The notes: generated by a model from the letters alone, not told the origin. Positions 9,152 to 16,836 are shown, counted from the first letter of the stretch. The stretch is DNA of 64,000 bases from Oceanobacillus sojae (GCF_007991515.1 NZ_BJYM01000006.1:1-64000); one strand, 5' to 3'. Program-made: numbers and translations.

Positions 9152-9364
9152 TTATAATTCAATCTCTTCTACAATACGTTCAACAATGCGGGCACTGTGT
9201 ATTTCAGTCAAATCTCCGCCTGTGGAATAAAGAGCATTTTCACGAAGAATAGTATCCATTGCTTCTTGAATGGATTCCGAATTAACCGGTTCTGTAGGAT
9301 GATCTACCGAATAGGTTACAACCTTTCCCTCTGCATTTAAAAACTTCAATTCGAGTTTTCTCAT
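9152..9364 (-). CDS. DUF2922 domain protein
   Basis: A 70-residue protein (MRKLELKFLNAEGKVVTYSV at the start) matching the DUF2922 pattern of a short beta-rich start followed by a helix with INSESIQEAMDTIL-like text and a C-terminal acidic strand. It has a strong site GAGGAGGTG before the ATG. It sits 33 bases after the DUF1659 gene in one operon; these two families nearly always occur together in Bacillaceae. Function unknown; no catalytic motif or membrane segment is visible. Confidence 0.8.
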   Translation of the reverse strand: MRKLELKFLNAEGKVVTYSVDHPTEPVNSESIQEAMDTILRENALYSTGGDLTEIHSARIVERIVEEIEL

Positions 9365-9397
9365 GTGTTTTCACCTCCTCTCTGGAAATTTTAGAGC

Positions 9398-9628
9398 TTA
9401 GGCTTCATCTTCGTGAATTTCAGAAACATCACGACGACTTACGCCATAAAGCTCATGCTGCTGAACAGATGCGAAAGCATTTGCTGTTTCATAAAGCTGT
9501 TCAGGAGTGGCCTCTGGTTTTACATTGTTGAATCGTTTTTGCTTCAGGATAAACTCACCGGAAATTGGATCGAAACCCTCATTCAGTGTAAGCTGCAAAA
9601 CAGATTCAGTCAGTTGAGCAACTGCCAT
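9398..9628 (-). CDS. DUF1659 domain protein
   Basis: A 76-residue protein with the DUF1659 pattern: MAVAQLTESVLQLTLNEGFD, then a central GEFILKQKRFNNVKPEA segment and a C-terminal helix. The start at 9628 is chosen over 9637 because GGAGGTG precedes this ATG by 6 bases. First gene of the leftward operon that begins about 200 bases from the repeat array at 9828-9922. Function unknown. Confidence 0.8.
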   Translation of the reverse strand: MAVAQLTESVLQLTLNEGFDPISGEFILKQKRFNNVKPEATPEQLYETANAFASVQQHELYGVSRRDVSEIHEDEA

Positions 9629-9827
9629 GTTTATCACCTCCTCTCACCCCTATAGTCGTTTCCCATTCAAAAAAGGGGGCACGTTTGTAAAAAGAATTTT
9701 ATTTTTTTCTAAAAGACCATTCGAAAAAATAAGGAGAAATGCCTGCAAAACACTGATATCAAAGGGTTCAGAATACGAAACAAATATAAAAGTCAAAAAT
9801 TGTCGATAAAAAGATTGTAAAATAGTC

Positions 9828-9840
9828 AAAATGGCGTTTT
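9828..9840 (-). promoter_or_regulatory. AAAA-N5-TTTT box 1 (leftward copy)
   Basis: On the minus strand the site reads AAAACGCCATTTT, identical to box 3 on the plus strand and oriented towards the DUF1659 operon. A 15-bp perfect inverted pair (CAAAATGGCGTTTTA and TAAAACGCCATTTTG) links this box and box 3. Confidence 0.6.
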
Positions 9841-9878
9841 AAGCCGAAAATAGGATAAAAAAGGAGGTTTTTAAGAGC

Positions 9879-9891
9879 AAAACGTCATTTT
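9879..9891 (+). promoter_or_regulatory. AAAA-N5-TTTT box 2
   Basis: AAAACGTCATTTT, one base different from box 3, separated from it by 9 bp. The pattern AAAA-N5-TTTT is the AT-box bound by the competence regulator ComK; paired AT-boxes at fixed spacing make a ComK box. Assignment to ComK is an inference. Confidence 0.5.
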
Positions 9892-9922
9892 CCCCCGTGT
9901 AAAACGCCATTTTGTACGGGGG
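9892..9922 (+). promoter_or_regulatory. Box 3 inside a 31-nt palindrome
   Basis: AAAACGCCATTTT (9901-9913) is flanked by CCCCCGT (9892-9898) and ACGGGGG (9916-9922), so the whole forms an imperfect palindrome centred on the box. It lies 80 bases before the sigma factor gene. It could be a protein operator or, if transcribed, an RNA hairpin. Confidence 0.6.
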
Positions 9923-10001
9923 AACAGGCTAAAAGGGTAATATGACATAATATGTAGATCCTGCTAGATTAAAAATATCTTGAGAGAAAGGAGGATGAAT
10001 A

Positions 10002-10559
10002 ATGACAAAGAAAAAATGGGAGCTGGAAGATTTTATTGAACAAAATCAGCGTAGAGTATACTATCAGATGTCAAGACTGCAAATTGATGAAAGGGAAGGA
10101 GATTACTTTCAAGAAGGGCTTGTAGCAATGTGGAAAGCTTATGAAAATTATAATCCCGATAAAGGGCCGCTAACTACATACATGAATTTTCAGATTCGTA
10201 ATCGCTTAGTTGATGTGCTCCGTCAATCCATTGTGGAAAGAAAATATATTGAGCAGCTGGGTATTCAATTTAAAGGTGAGACACAGTCCGGAAACTATAT
10301 GGATGGAAACAAAATACCTTCTGAAAGTGAGGGAGAAGCTAATCCACAGGGGATTATTAATAAAACAATTGAAAGCGATTTCAGTGATTTAACAGCTGTA
10401 CTGACTGATAAACAAAAGGTTTGGTTCGACTATGCTATTGTAGAAGGACTATCTAATCAGGAAATTGCTGAGAAGGAGCAGATAAGCTTAGAAGCAGTGA
10501 AAAGCTGGGCGAAAAGTGCAAAGCGCAAACTTCGTAATCTGGACTGGGAAAAACAGTAA
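10002..10559 (+). CDS. Sigma-70 family RNA polymerase sigma factor
   Basis: A 185-residue alternative sigma factor with region 2 near residues 10-75 (YYQMSRLQ, EGLVAMWKAYENYNPDKGPLTTYMNFQIRNRLVDVLRQ, core binding and -10 recognition) and region 4 near 125-180 with the helix-turn-helix text GLSNQEIAEKEQISLEAVKSWAKSAKRKLR. Region 3 is absent, as in SigH/ComX-like and ECF-type factors, and no anti-sigma gene is adjacent. Its ATG follows AAAGGAGG. It is divergent from DUF1659-DUF2922-YvrJ. A role in competence or a wall stress response is possible but unproven. Confidence 0.85.
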   Translation: MTKKKWELEDFIEQNQRRVYYQMSRLQIDEREGDYFQEGLVAMWKAYENYNPDKGPLTTYMNFQIRNRLVDVLRQSIVERKYIEQLGIQFKGETQSGNYMDGNKIPSESEGEANPQGIINKTIESDFSDLTAVLTDKQKVWFDYAIVEGLSNQEIAEKEQISLEAVKSWAKSAKRKLRNLDWEKQ

Positions 10560-10564
10560 GATAA

Positions 10565-10608
10565 ATGGATTATAGATGCGTTGTAAAGCTGGCATTTTTA
10601 TAATCCAT
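10565..10608 (+). terminator. Inverted repeat after the sigma factor gene
   Basis: ATGGATTATA (10565-10574) pairs with TATAATCCAT (10599-10608). There is no T run, so termination is uncertain. Confidence 0.35.
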
Positions 10609-10615
10609 AAAAGAT

Positions 10616-10624
10616 TGCTATAAT
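10616..10624 (+). promoter_or_regulatory. Extended -10 promoter of mnaA
   Basis: TGCTATAAT (TGn plus consensus -10) lies 70 bases before the TTG start; no good -35 is present, which fits an extended -10 promoter. Confidence 0.5.
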
Positions 10625-10694
10625 GATTTTAGAAATATTAAATGAGAAGGATAATTTTTTTAATATTATAATGTATGTACTTGGAGTGATAGTT

Positions 10695-11810
10695 TTGACA
10701 AAGCGTATTAAAGTAATGACTATCTTTGGGACAAGACCTGAAGCAATTAAAATGGCACCGCTTGTGCTTGAATTAAACAAACGTACGGAAGAATTCGAGT
10801 CCATTGTAACAGTGACTGCTCAACATAGAGAGATGTTAGACCAGGTGATGAAGATATTTGGAATAACTCCAGACTTTGATTTAAATATTATGAAGAAGCA
10901 GCAGTCTCTTGCACAAATTACAACCCGTGCTTTAGAAGGCTTGGATGAAGTAATGAAGAAGGTAAAACCGGACGTTGTGTTAGTTCATGGTGATACCAGC
11001 ACTACCTTTGCAGCTTCTGTTGCAGCTTACTATAATCAAATTGCAGTAGGGCATGTAGAGGCAGGACTGCGAACATGGAATAAATATTCTCCATTTCCTG
11101 AAGAGATGAACCGTCAGCTAACTGGTATCATAGCCGATTTACACTTTGCTCCTACTGAAAAAGCTAAACAAAATTTGATTGATGAGAATAAACCTGCTGA
11201 ACAAATATTTGTAACAGGAAATACGGCAATTGACGCATTAAAAACGACAGTTAATAAAGCCTATTCCAGTAAGATTCTTGATGAACTGGGTGATAAGCGT
11301 CTTGTGTTAATGACTGCGCATCGCAGAGAAAATCTGGGCAATAATATGAAGCAGATGTTCAGAGCGATTAGCCGATTAGTAGAGGAGCATAAAGATATTC
11401 AAGTTATCTACCCTGTACATTTAAATCCAGCTGTTCAAGAAACAGCAAATGAAATCCTGGGAAATAATAAACGTATTAAATTGATTTCTCCACTGGATGT
11501 GGTTGATTTTCATAACTTTGCAGCACATGCACATCTAATACTGACCGATTCTGGAGGCGTTCAGGAAGAAGCTCCGTCATTAGGTGTTCCTGTACTAGTA
11601 TTGAGAGATACGACAGAACGACCAGAGGGGATTGATGCAGGGACATTAAAATTAGCTGGTACAGATGAAGATACTATTTTTGATATGGCGAATCAATTAT
11701 TAAGTAATCAACAAAAGCATGATCAAATGGCAAAAGCTTCGAATCCTTATGGAGATGGTGAAGCATCAAGAAGAATAGCAGATTCAATTCTGAGCTATTT
11801 TAAAAATTGA
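10695..11810 (+). CDS. mnaA: UDP-N-acetylglucosamine 2-epimerase (non-hydrolysing)
   Basis: A 371-residue enzyme interconverting UDP-GlcNAc and UDP-ManNAc, the donor used by TagA. Motifs: IFGTRPEAIKMAPL, VHGDTSTTFA, VEAGLRTWNKYSPFPEEMNR, TAHRRENLGNN, LTDSGGVQEEAP and RDTTERPEG. The start is TTG at 10695, because GGAGTG (10683-10688) is spaced 6 bases from it and the upstream in-frame ATG at 10623 overlaps the -10 box and would add 24 hydrophobic non-family residues. The gene stands between the tag genes and the LCP ligase gene, in keeping with wall teichoic acid synthesis. Confidence 0.93.
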   Translation: MTKRIKVMTIFGTRPEAIKMAPLVLELNKRTEEFESIVTVTAQHREMLDQVMKIFGITPDFDLNIMKKQQSLAQITTRALEGLDEVMKKVKPDVVLVHGDTSTTFAASVAAYYNQIAVGHVEAGLRTWNKYSPFPEEMNRQLTGIIADLHFAPTEKAKQNLIDENKPAEQIFVTGNTAIDALKTTVNKAYSSKILDELGDKRLVLMTAHRRENLGNNMKQMFRAISRLVEEHKDIQVIYPVHLNPAVQETANEILGNNKRIKLISPLDVVDFHNFAAHAHLILTDSGGVQEEAPSLGVPVLVLRDTTERPEGIDAGTLKLAGTDEDTIFDMANQLLSNQQKHDQMAKASNPYGDGEASRRIADSILSYFKN

Positions 11811-11840
11811 ATTATGAAATGACAAGTGCCAATATAACAT

Positions 11841-11880
11841 AAAAAATTCCTTTCCAGCTATCTCTGGAAAGGAATTTTTT
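11841..11880. terminator. Bidirectional terminator between mnaA and the LCP gene
   Basis: AAAAAATTCCTTTCCAG (11841-11857) and CTGGAAAGGAATTTTTT (11864-11880) form a 17-bp stem with a 6-nt loop, with A/T tracts on both sides. Confidence 0.9.
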
Positions 11881-11881
11881 A

Positions 11882-13108
11882 TTAATAAGGACTTCCATCT
11901 GAATTATATTCGTCTGTTTCCTCATACGATTCTTCTTCTTGATAGTAGCTCTCACCCTGTTCTTGGTCAGAACCTTCTTCCTGATAAGAACCATCTTCTT
12001 GATAGGTTCCTTCTTCCGTATTTGATTCTCCATAAGGATCCTGGTTTGTTTCGCCTTCTCCTTGATAAGGGTCATTCTGTTGACCTTCAGCCTCGTTTGT
12101 TGTTTGTCCTTCATCTTCAGCAAGAGAACTAGAAATCTCCAAGTGCTCTTGAAGCATAGCTCTTGTCTGTTCTAATGCCACTTCGTCAAGCAGCCAATAG
12201 TAAGTAGAACCCGGCTGATAATCGCTGCCTTCTAAGGTAAAGCTTTCAATGTCCAGCCCGCCAGTTCCGAAAGTAATAAAGGTCATCAGCTCTTTGAATG
12301 ACATATTTGTATTCATATTGCTGCCAACTGCCGCAATAAGATCATCAAAATTTAAAACAGATCCGATAGATGTTGCTTTATCCGCTACAGCATTAACAAC
12401 TTCCATTTGCCGTTTACCTCGTTCAATATCGTTATCCAATTTACGGGTACGTGCGAATGCTAATGCTTCTTCACCATCAAGCTCTTGCTCTCCAGGATAA
12501 AGATGAATAGCTCCTGCTTTATCCGAAGAATCCTGCTCCGTAAACTCAAATGGTACATCGACATTTATGCCGCCAATCGCATCCACGACATCAACAAAAG
12601 CGTGGAAATTAACACGTACATAGTAATCAACTGGAATATTCATTAAATTTTCAACAGTTTCAATCGTTGCTTTTGGTCCGCCATAGGCATGGGCATGTGT
12701 GATTTTATCCTCACGCCCTACTTCTGGTACATATACATACGTATCACGAGGGATACTAATTAATTTAACGCTCTTTTCATCCTTGTTAAAGGTTGCTAAC
12801 ATAAGGGTATCCGAACGGGAGGTTTCTGCATTATTACGTTTTTCATTTTCGTCAACGCCAATAATTAGAACAGAAACATTATCGATATTTGGGTCAACCT
12901 CGAAATCCCTTAAATCAGATTTCTCGCGTCCGTCATCTTCAAAAGAACCAGTGACAGCATTATTTGCTTTAACATATAAATAACTTCCATATCCAATAAC
13001 TGCAAGCAAAGCTAAGGCGACCACAACTAAAGGTATTAAAATCCCTTTTCTAAGTTTGCGCTTTTTTCGCGTAACTCTGCGACTCTGCACCTTTTTATGT
13101 TTTGACAT
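11882..13108 (-). CDS. LytR-CpsA-Psr (LCP) family wall polymer ligase
   Basis: A 408-residue membrane-anchored protein: basic cytosolic start (KKVQSRRVTRKKRKLRKG), one membrane helix at about 24-48, then the LCP domain (about 85-290) with TLMLATFNKDEKSVKLISIPRD, the conserved Arg/Asp set, GGINVDVPF and ALAFARTRKLDNDIERGKRQ. LCP proteins move teichoic acid from undecaprenyl diphosphate to MurNAc in peptidoglycan. The last ~85 residues are a low-complexity tail rich in Glu, Gln, Ser and Tyr with repeats such as YQEEGS, unusual for TagU proteins and probably extracellular. A WalR-like box and a promoter lie upstream. Confidence 0.88.
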   Translation of the reverse strand: MSKHKKVQSRRVTRKKRKLRKGILIPLVVVALALLAVIGYGSYLYVKANNAVTGSFEDDGREKSDLRDFEVDPNIDNVSVLIIGVDENEKRNNAETSRSDTLMLATFNKDEKSVKLISIPRDTYVYVPEVGREDKITHAHAYGGPKATIETVENLMNIPVDYYVRVNFHAFVDVVDAIGGINVDVPFEFTEQDSSDKAGAIHLYPGEQELDGEEALAFARTRKLDNDIERGKRQMEVVNAVADKATSIGSVLNFDDLIAAVGSNMNTNMSFKELMTFITFGTGGLDIESFTLEGSDYQPGSTYYWLLDEVALEQTRAMLQEHLEISSSLAEDEGQTTNEAEGQQNDPYQGEGETNQDPYGESNTEEGTYQEDGSYQEEGSDQEQGESYYQEEESYEETDEYNSDGSPY

Positions 13109-13164
13109 TACAAATCTCCTTTTTTACAAGAAATATGGACTCATTTCTTGATAAACCACTCTTA

Positions 13165-13193
13165 ATTCTACTATGAAATAATTGATTAGTAAA
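13165..13193 (-). promoter_or_regulatory. Candidate promoter of the LCP gene
   Basis: On the minus strand: TTTACT (13193-13188), 17 bases, TAGAAT (13170-13165). It is immediately downstream of the WalR-like box. Confidence 0.5.
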
Positions 13194-13210
13194 TTTACAA
13201 TTACATTACA
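13194..13210 (-). promoter_or_regulatory. WalR (YycF)-like box upstream of the LCP gene
   Basis: On the minus strand TGTAAT-GTAAT-TGTAAA, a perfect match to the WalR pattern TGTWAH-N5-TGTWAH, ending directly at the -35. In the other orientation it resembles a Pho box (TTTACA-N5-ATTACA), so the regulator is not certain. Confidence 0.55.
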
Positions 13211-13423
13211 TGTCCTTTTTTGTCGATATGTCCAAATACTTAGTTGTCATCCTTTAAATTCTTTTTGATAATTGTAGAAGAAATACCGTCTGCTGGCGTC
13301 TGTCTGGGGAAGTAGATGACTTTACAGAAAGAACGCAGTTTATCAAATTATCCTTTTCAACAACTCTCATAACAAACATATCGATTAAAGAATGATGTTT
13401 AGAATGTCATAGGAATGAAAAGA

Positions 13424-13567
13424 CTAGCTAATATTAAGTGTATTAGAATAATCGGTGGATAATTCTACAATAAAATAATCATTCGTTTTTTCGGGGAATT
13501 TTATTAAATCCACATGACCTATATACAATAAATCAGAGGTTCCATAAGTGATAAAAGTACGTATCAT
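13424..13567 (-). pseudogene. tagD: tagD remnant (glycerol-3-phosphate cytidylyltransferase)
   Basis: A 47-codon frame with a good site (AGGAGG) that encodes ITYGTSDLLYIGHVDLIKF followed by DYFIVELSTD. This is the start of TagD, which makes CDP-glycerol (typical text ITYGTFDLLHWGH and LVVALSTDEF). The first His of the catalytic HxGH motif is Tyr here, and the frame stops after about a third of the normal 130 residues; no further TagD sequence follows. It is a decayed copy, and CDP-glycerol must come from another locus. The flanking 13109-13423 and 13568-13843 hold no other gene. Confidence 0.75.
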
Positions 13568-13843
13568 TTCTACCTCCTAAAAGCTTATTAAAATAATAGT
13601 AACATAAGGAAGGTTAAATGAATAAATGAGAGCGACAAAAAATATGCTTTTTTTTAACCAATATAAAAATTCAGTCTTGTATTACAATTTTATATAGCAT
13701 ATATATTCGAAATATCTTTCTCTTGATAAAAAAGTGTGAAAGAGGGTTAATTCGAACAGTAATCCTTTTTGTATAGAGAACGGAATTGGTTGTGATACCT
13801 AAAAATCTTCATTGATGAAACTCACATGTTATTTTGTATATAA

Positions 13844-13889
13844 AAAAATCTGTATCTACTGTTTAAAACAACAGCAGATACAGATTTTT
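13844..13889 (-). terminator. Terminator of the LysM/NlpC gene
   Basis: AAAAATCTGTATCTACTGTT (13844-13863) pairs with the sequence at 13870-13889 with a single mismatch; on the minus strand it ends in a T run, 20 bases after the stop. Confidence 0.85.
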
Positions 13890-13909
13890 AATCCTATTAA
13901 TATATGAAA

Positions 13910-15007
13910 TTAATAAAAGCGTTTATAGCTGTCGAAATGTGAACTCCAGTAAGAGTTACTTAGAGATGTTACTGTAACACCAGTAGAAGTTCCTGCATGA
14001 ATGAACTGATTATTTCCAATGTAAAAACCCATATGAGAAGGACCAGATTTATATGTTCCAGAGAAGAATACTAAATCTCCTACTTGAGGGCTGCTGACTG
14101 TATAAGATTTGTTATAGTATCCTTCAACATTTGTCCGCCCCATACTTTTACCAGCCTGATTAATTACGTAATGAATAAATCCACTGCAGTCAAAACCACT
14201 GCTTGGAGATTGTCCTCCCCAAACATAAGGCTTTCCAGTCTGAGCTTGTGCAGTTGAAATGAGTTTATTTACATCGTAACCAGCACTGGAAGATGAATTG
14301 CTTGAAGAACTATTGCTGTTGCTGCTGGAACTACTGCCAGAGCTTTTATTAGAACTGGAACTGCTTGAGCCACTTACTTTTAACTTCTGACCAACAATAA
14401 TTAAATCAGATGATAAATTGTTGATAGATTTTAAGTTAGATACTGTAGTACCCTGTTGACTCGCAATTTTAGAAAGGCTATCACCAGATTTTACAGTATA
14501 GGTGCTAGAAGAACTAGAGCTGGAAGAATTAGATCCAGAGCTTGAATTAGAACTGGAGCTTGAACTAGAGCTGCTGGAACCGCCACTGCTGACACTTAAT
14601 TTATTTCCTGGGTAAATTAAGGTAGTAGATAAATTATTCCACTTCATTAAATTGTTTAAAGAAATACCATGTTTATGTGCAATACCGCTTAATGTATCAC
14701 CAGATTTTACTGTGTATGTACTTCCGCCAGAACTGCTTGACCCGGAATTAGAGCTGGAACTTGAGTTAGAACTTGAACTCGAAGACCCGGTTGTTTTTAA
14801 TACCTGATTCGGAAAAATAAGATCCGAAGAAAGGTTGTTAAGAGATTTTAGTTTAGAAACAGTTGTTCCTTGATTTTGTGCAATCTTCCAAAGATTATCG
14901 CCGCTTTTTACTTTGTAAGACGCTGCGTCAGCACTGTCTGTAGCAACAAAAGCAGATGCAATTGCTGCTGAAGCAGTAACAGATAAGAGTATTTTCTTGT
15001 TTGTCAT
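13910..15007 (-). CDS. Triple-LysM NlpC/P60 peptidoglycan endopeptidase
   Basis: A 365-residue secreted autolysin of the LytE/CwlS type. Signal peptide at 1-29 (cleavage near ADAAS), then three LysM domains (each with Y-VKSGD-L--IA and a LNNLSS-like end) near 30-73, 98-141 and 169-212, joined by long Ser/Asn linkers, then a C-terminal NlpC/P60 domain (about 245-365) with catalytic Cys in SGFDCSGFIHYV and His in SHMGFYIG. It would cut D-Glu to meso-DAP bonds in the wall stem peptide. Start ATG follows AAGGAGGCA. Upstream is a ~300-base leader region and a WalR-like box, as expected for an essential-autolysin gene under WalRK. Confidence 0.92.
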   Translation of the reverse strand: MTNKKILLSVTASAAIASAFVATDSADAASYKVKSGDNLWKIAQNQGTTVSKLKSLNNLSSDLIFPNQVLKTTGSSSSSSNSSSSSNSGSSSSGGSTYTVKSGDTLSGIAHKHGISLNNLMKWNNLSTTLIYPGNKLSVSSGGSSSSSSSSSSNSSSGSNSSSSSSSSTYTVKSGDSLSKIASQQGTTVSNLKSINNLSSDLIIVGQKLKVSGSSSSSSNKSSGSSSSSNSNSSSSNSSSSAGYDVNKLISTAQAQTGKPYVWGGQSPSSGFDCSGFIHYVINQAGKSMGRTNVEGYYNKSYTVSSPQVGDLVFFSGTYKSGPSHMGFYIGNNQFIHAGTSTGVTVTSLSNSYWSSHFDSYKRFY

Positions 15008-15321
15008 TTGTGTATTGCCTCCTTAGATTTTAGTGTTCGGGGTGTTGTTAGATGTGTGCTGAATATGATTATTTGTATGGAGACCAAAGAGGAGTGCTTT
15101 AAAGAAAATAATAATAGTTAGATTACTATTCTCTCGAAGCTTTGTCCGTACGATTAAATGAAGAAGAATATCTTTAAATACATACGTAACAATCTTGGTA
15201 CAGGAACAAATTGCATATTCGACATAGGACAACAAGATGTATTTTACCCACAGATGTATATTAATTGTAATTTTAGAGTGTGGTTTAATAGTTTTATAAT
15301 GAGGTATTACTAGTTTATTTA

Positions 15322-15338
15322 ATTACAAACATAATACA
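15322..15338 (-). promoter_or_regulatory. WalR-like box upstream of the LysM/NlpC gene
   Basis: On the minus strand TGTATT-ATGTT-TGTAAT: one mismatch to TGTWAH-N5-TGTWAH. It shares 16 of 17 bases with the plus-strand box at 15441-15457, including the spacer. Confidence 0.45.
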
Positions 15339-15440
15339 AATAGAAATTTATGCATCTGTCTATAAAAAATAATTCCAATAAATACATCTTTATAAAAGTA
15401 TATCGTTTTATAGATAATTATGGTAGATGATATATGGATT

Positions 15441-15457
15441 TGTAATATGTTTGTAAT
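15441..15457 (+). promoter_or_regulatory. WalR-like box on the plus strand
   Basis: TGTAAT-ATGTT-TGTAAT fits the WalR pattern exactly. The only close plus-strand candidate target is the 23-codon frame at 15476; the lipoprotein gene is 450 bases away. Confidence 0.45.
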
Positions 15458-15475
15458 GTTATCAGGGGGAGTTCT

Positions 15476-15547
15476 ATGGAACTACTTTTTTGTAGGATTA
15501 CAAGATATAAAGATTTAGATAGGTTGAATAGTCCCTTGGGGAAGTGA
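15476..15547 (+). CDS. Possible micro-ORF (23 residues)
   Basis: ATG preceded by AGGGGGAG at 6-7 bases, encoding MELLFCRITRYKDLDRLNSP plus three more residues. It lies just after the WalR-like box. No homology is recognised; it could be chance. Confidence 0.25.
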   Translation: MELLFCRITRYKDLDRLNSPLGK

Positions 15548-15911
15548 TATTAATAGTAATATAGTAACGAGTGAGAAGTTGTTTTTCAGTATTGAATGGC
15601 TTTAGGAGTTCTAATAAAAAGGTAAAAATTTGTTTTATTTTGCGAGAAGAGTAGATGTATCTCCTGACCAAAGGGAATGTAATAAAAATCACGGAGTTAT
15701 TACTATTTATGTGTTAATAAGGTAGAAAATGAAATGTAACCTATATATTATATATGTATTAATCTATTATTTATTTTAAAATGTGTGATGTGTTGTAAGT
15801 ACAAAGCCTTGGAATTGTTTTGTATTGTTTATATTAAAGAGGGCTACTACCATTTTAACTTTAGATATGGTAAAATATTCATATAAATATACATAGATTG
15901 GGGAGATTAGG

Positions 15912-16535
15912 GTGAAGAAATTATTATTTTTGTTATTTGCAAGCGTGTTAGTATTAGCAGGATGCGGTGAGAATGAAGAAGGTTCAGAAACGGATAATGA
16001 AACTGCATCTGCAGAGGAAACAAATAATAATGATAATGAAAGCACAGAATCAGAAGAAACTGATGGTGAAGAGGCAGAAAGTGAAGAAGTAGAAAACGAA
16101 GAATCAAATGAAGAAGAGAATGACGAATTCTTTGAAGACAATGTGCTCCAAACCGATAAATTTAAGATTGAAATTACTGAAACTAAAGTAATTCCAGCAG
16201 GTGAAAAAGGTAATGAATATGGAGAAAATCCTGTGTTCGCTATTTGGTATAATACAACTAATTTATCTGATGAAGATTTAGACCCTTCAACAGCTTGGAT
16301 GTTTACGTTTACTGCAATACAAGATAATGATCCTAACATAGAAAATGAGCTCTCAGTAGGAATGCTTCCTGATGATGCACATTTGGACACTCAAATGGCG
16401 AATATAAAAAAAGACGGAACAGTAGAGAACTCTATCTCCTATGAATTGACTGATACAGAAACACCAGTTACCTTGGTAGCTATCAAAGATTTGATTGGTG
16501 ATGAAATAGGTAGAGCAGATTACGAGATAGAATAA
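15912..16535 (+). CDS. DUF5067-like lipoprotein
   Basis: A 207-residue lipoprotein: signal peptide with lipobox VLAGC (Cys at about 18), then a ~55-residue linker made almost only of Glu, Asp, Ser, Asn and Thr, then a beta-sandwich-like domain (about 75-207) with KFKIEITETKVIPAGEKGNE and ENPVFAIWYNTTNLSDEDLDPSTAW, the pattern of DUF5067/DUF4352 extracellular domains. It starts at GTG after GGGGAGATTAGG. Function unknown; likely anchored on the outer membrane face. The gene is monocistronic with its own terminator. Confidence 0.75.
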   Translation: MKKLLFLLFASVLVLAGCGENEEGSETDNETASAEETNNNDNESTESEETDGEEAESEEVENEESNEEENDEFFEDNVLQTDKFKIEITETKVIPAGEKGNEYGENPVFAIWYNTTNLSDEDLDPSTAWMFTFTAIQDNDPNIENELSVGMLPDDAHLDTQMANIKKDGTVENSISYELTDTETPVTLVAIKDLIGDEIGRADYEIE

Positions 16536-16561
16536 TTAAAATAAGACTCAACAATAAATTA

Positions 16562-16587
16562 AGACATCCATTTCAGGGTGTCTTTTT
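16562..16587 (+). terminator. Terminator of the lipoprotein gene
   Basis: AGACATCC pairs with GGGTGTCT (one wobble) and is followed by TTTT. Confidence 0.7.
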
Positions 16588-16747
16588 AATTGTCTAGCAT
16601 ACAATGTTAAATACTTTTGATTCTATACTGAATTACTAGCTTTTATTTAATGATAGAAGAGAAGGAGAATGTATTTTTTTGAAAAATACATAAGGCAAAT
16701 TATATGAGAAGAGAAAGAAAAGTTCCCATTAATGAAGGCTCACTTTA

Positions 16748-16769
16748 ATTACTCTTATAAAAGAGTAAT
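16748..16769. promoter_or_regulatory. Palindrome ATTACTCTT-ATAA-AAGAGTAAT
   Basis: A 9-bp perfect inverted repeat 80-100 bases before the nagA promoter, possibly an operator. The remainder of 16588-16899 holds no gene. Confidence 0.35.
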
Positions 16770-16796
16770 ATCCAATGTAATTCGATAAATCATGTC

Positions 16797-16810
16797 ATTT
16801 CCCGGGAAAT
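16797..16810. promoter_or_regulatory. 14-bp perfect palindrome upstream of nagA
   Basis: ATTTCCCGGGAAAT lies just before the nagA promoter. It does not match the NagR dre site I know, so the binding protein is unknown. Confidence 0.4.
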
Positions 16811-16836
16811 AACAACAAAAAATACATTTATTCAAG

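Larger units (their letters stand above)
9629..10001. other. Divergent regulatory region of the sigma/DUF1659 genes
   Basis: Besides the three boxes, it is AT-rich and without a credible gene. A spurious plus-strand frame of 60 codons (9627-9809) has no ribosome binding site. No consensus sigma-A promoter was found, so transcription may depend on the neighbouring sigma factor or on the boxes. Confidence 0.5.
15008..15911. other. Long AT-rich intergenic region
   Basis: About 900 bases between divergent transcription units. Only the two WalR-like boxes and the micro-ORF are noteworthy. Minus-strand frames of 60-70 codons (15023-15235, 15498-15692) lack ribosome binding sites and normal composition and are not called. 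Confidence 0.5.

Noticed and set aside
9627-9809. Plus-strand frame of 60 codons in the sigma/DUF1659 region
   Set aside because: No ribosome binding site, overlaps the DUF1659 start on the other strand, and shows no recognisable protein pattern.
15023-15235. A 70-codon minus-strand frame upstream of the LysM gene
   Set aside because: Lies in the leader of that gene, with no ribosome site and non-protein-like composition.
15776-16390. A 204-codon minus-strand frame rich in Ser
   Set aside because: Antisense of the Glu-rich lipoprotein linker (GAA/GAG reads as TTC/CTC/TCT); no start signal.
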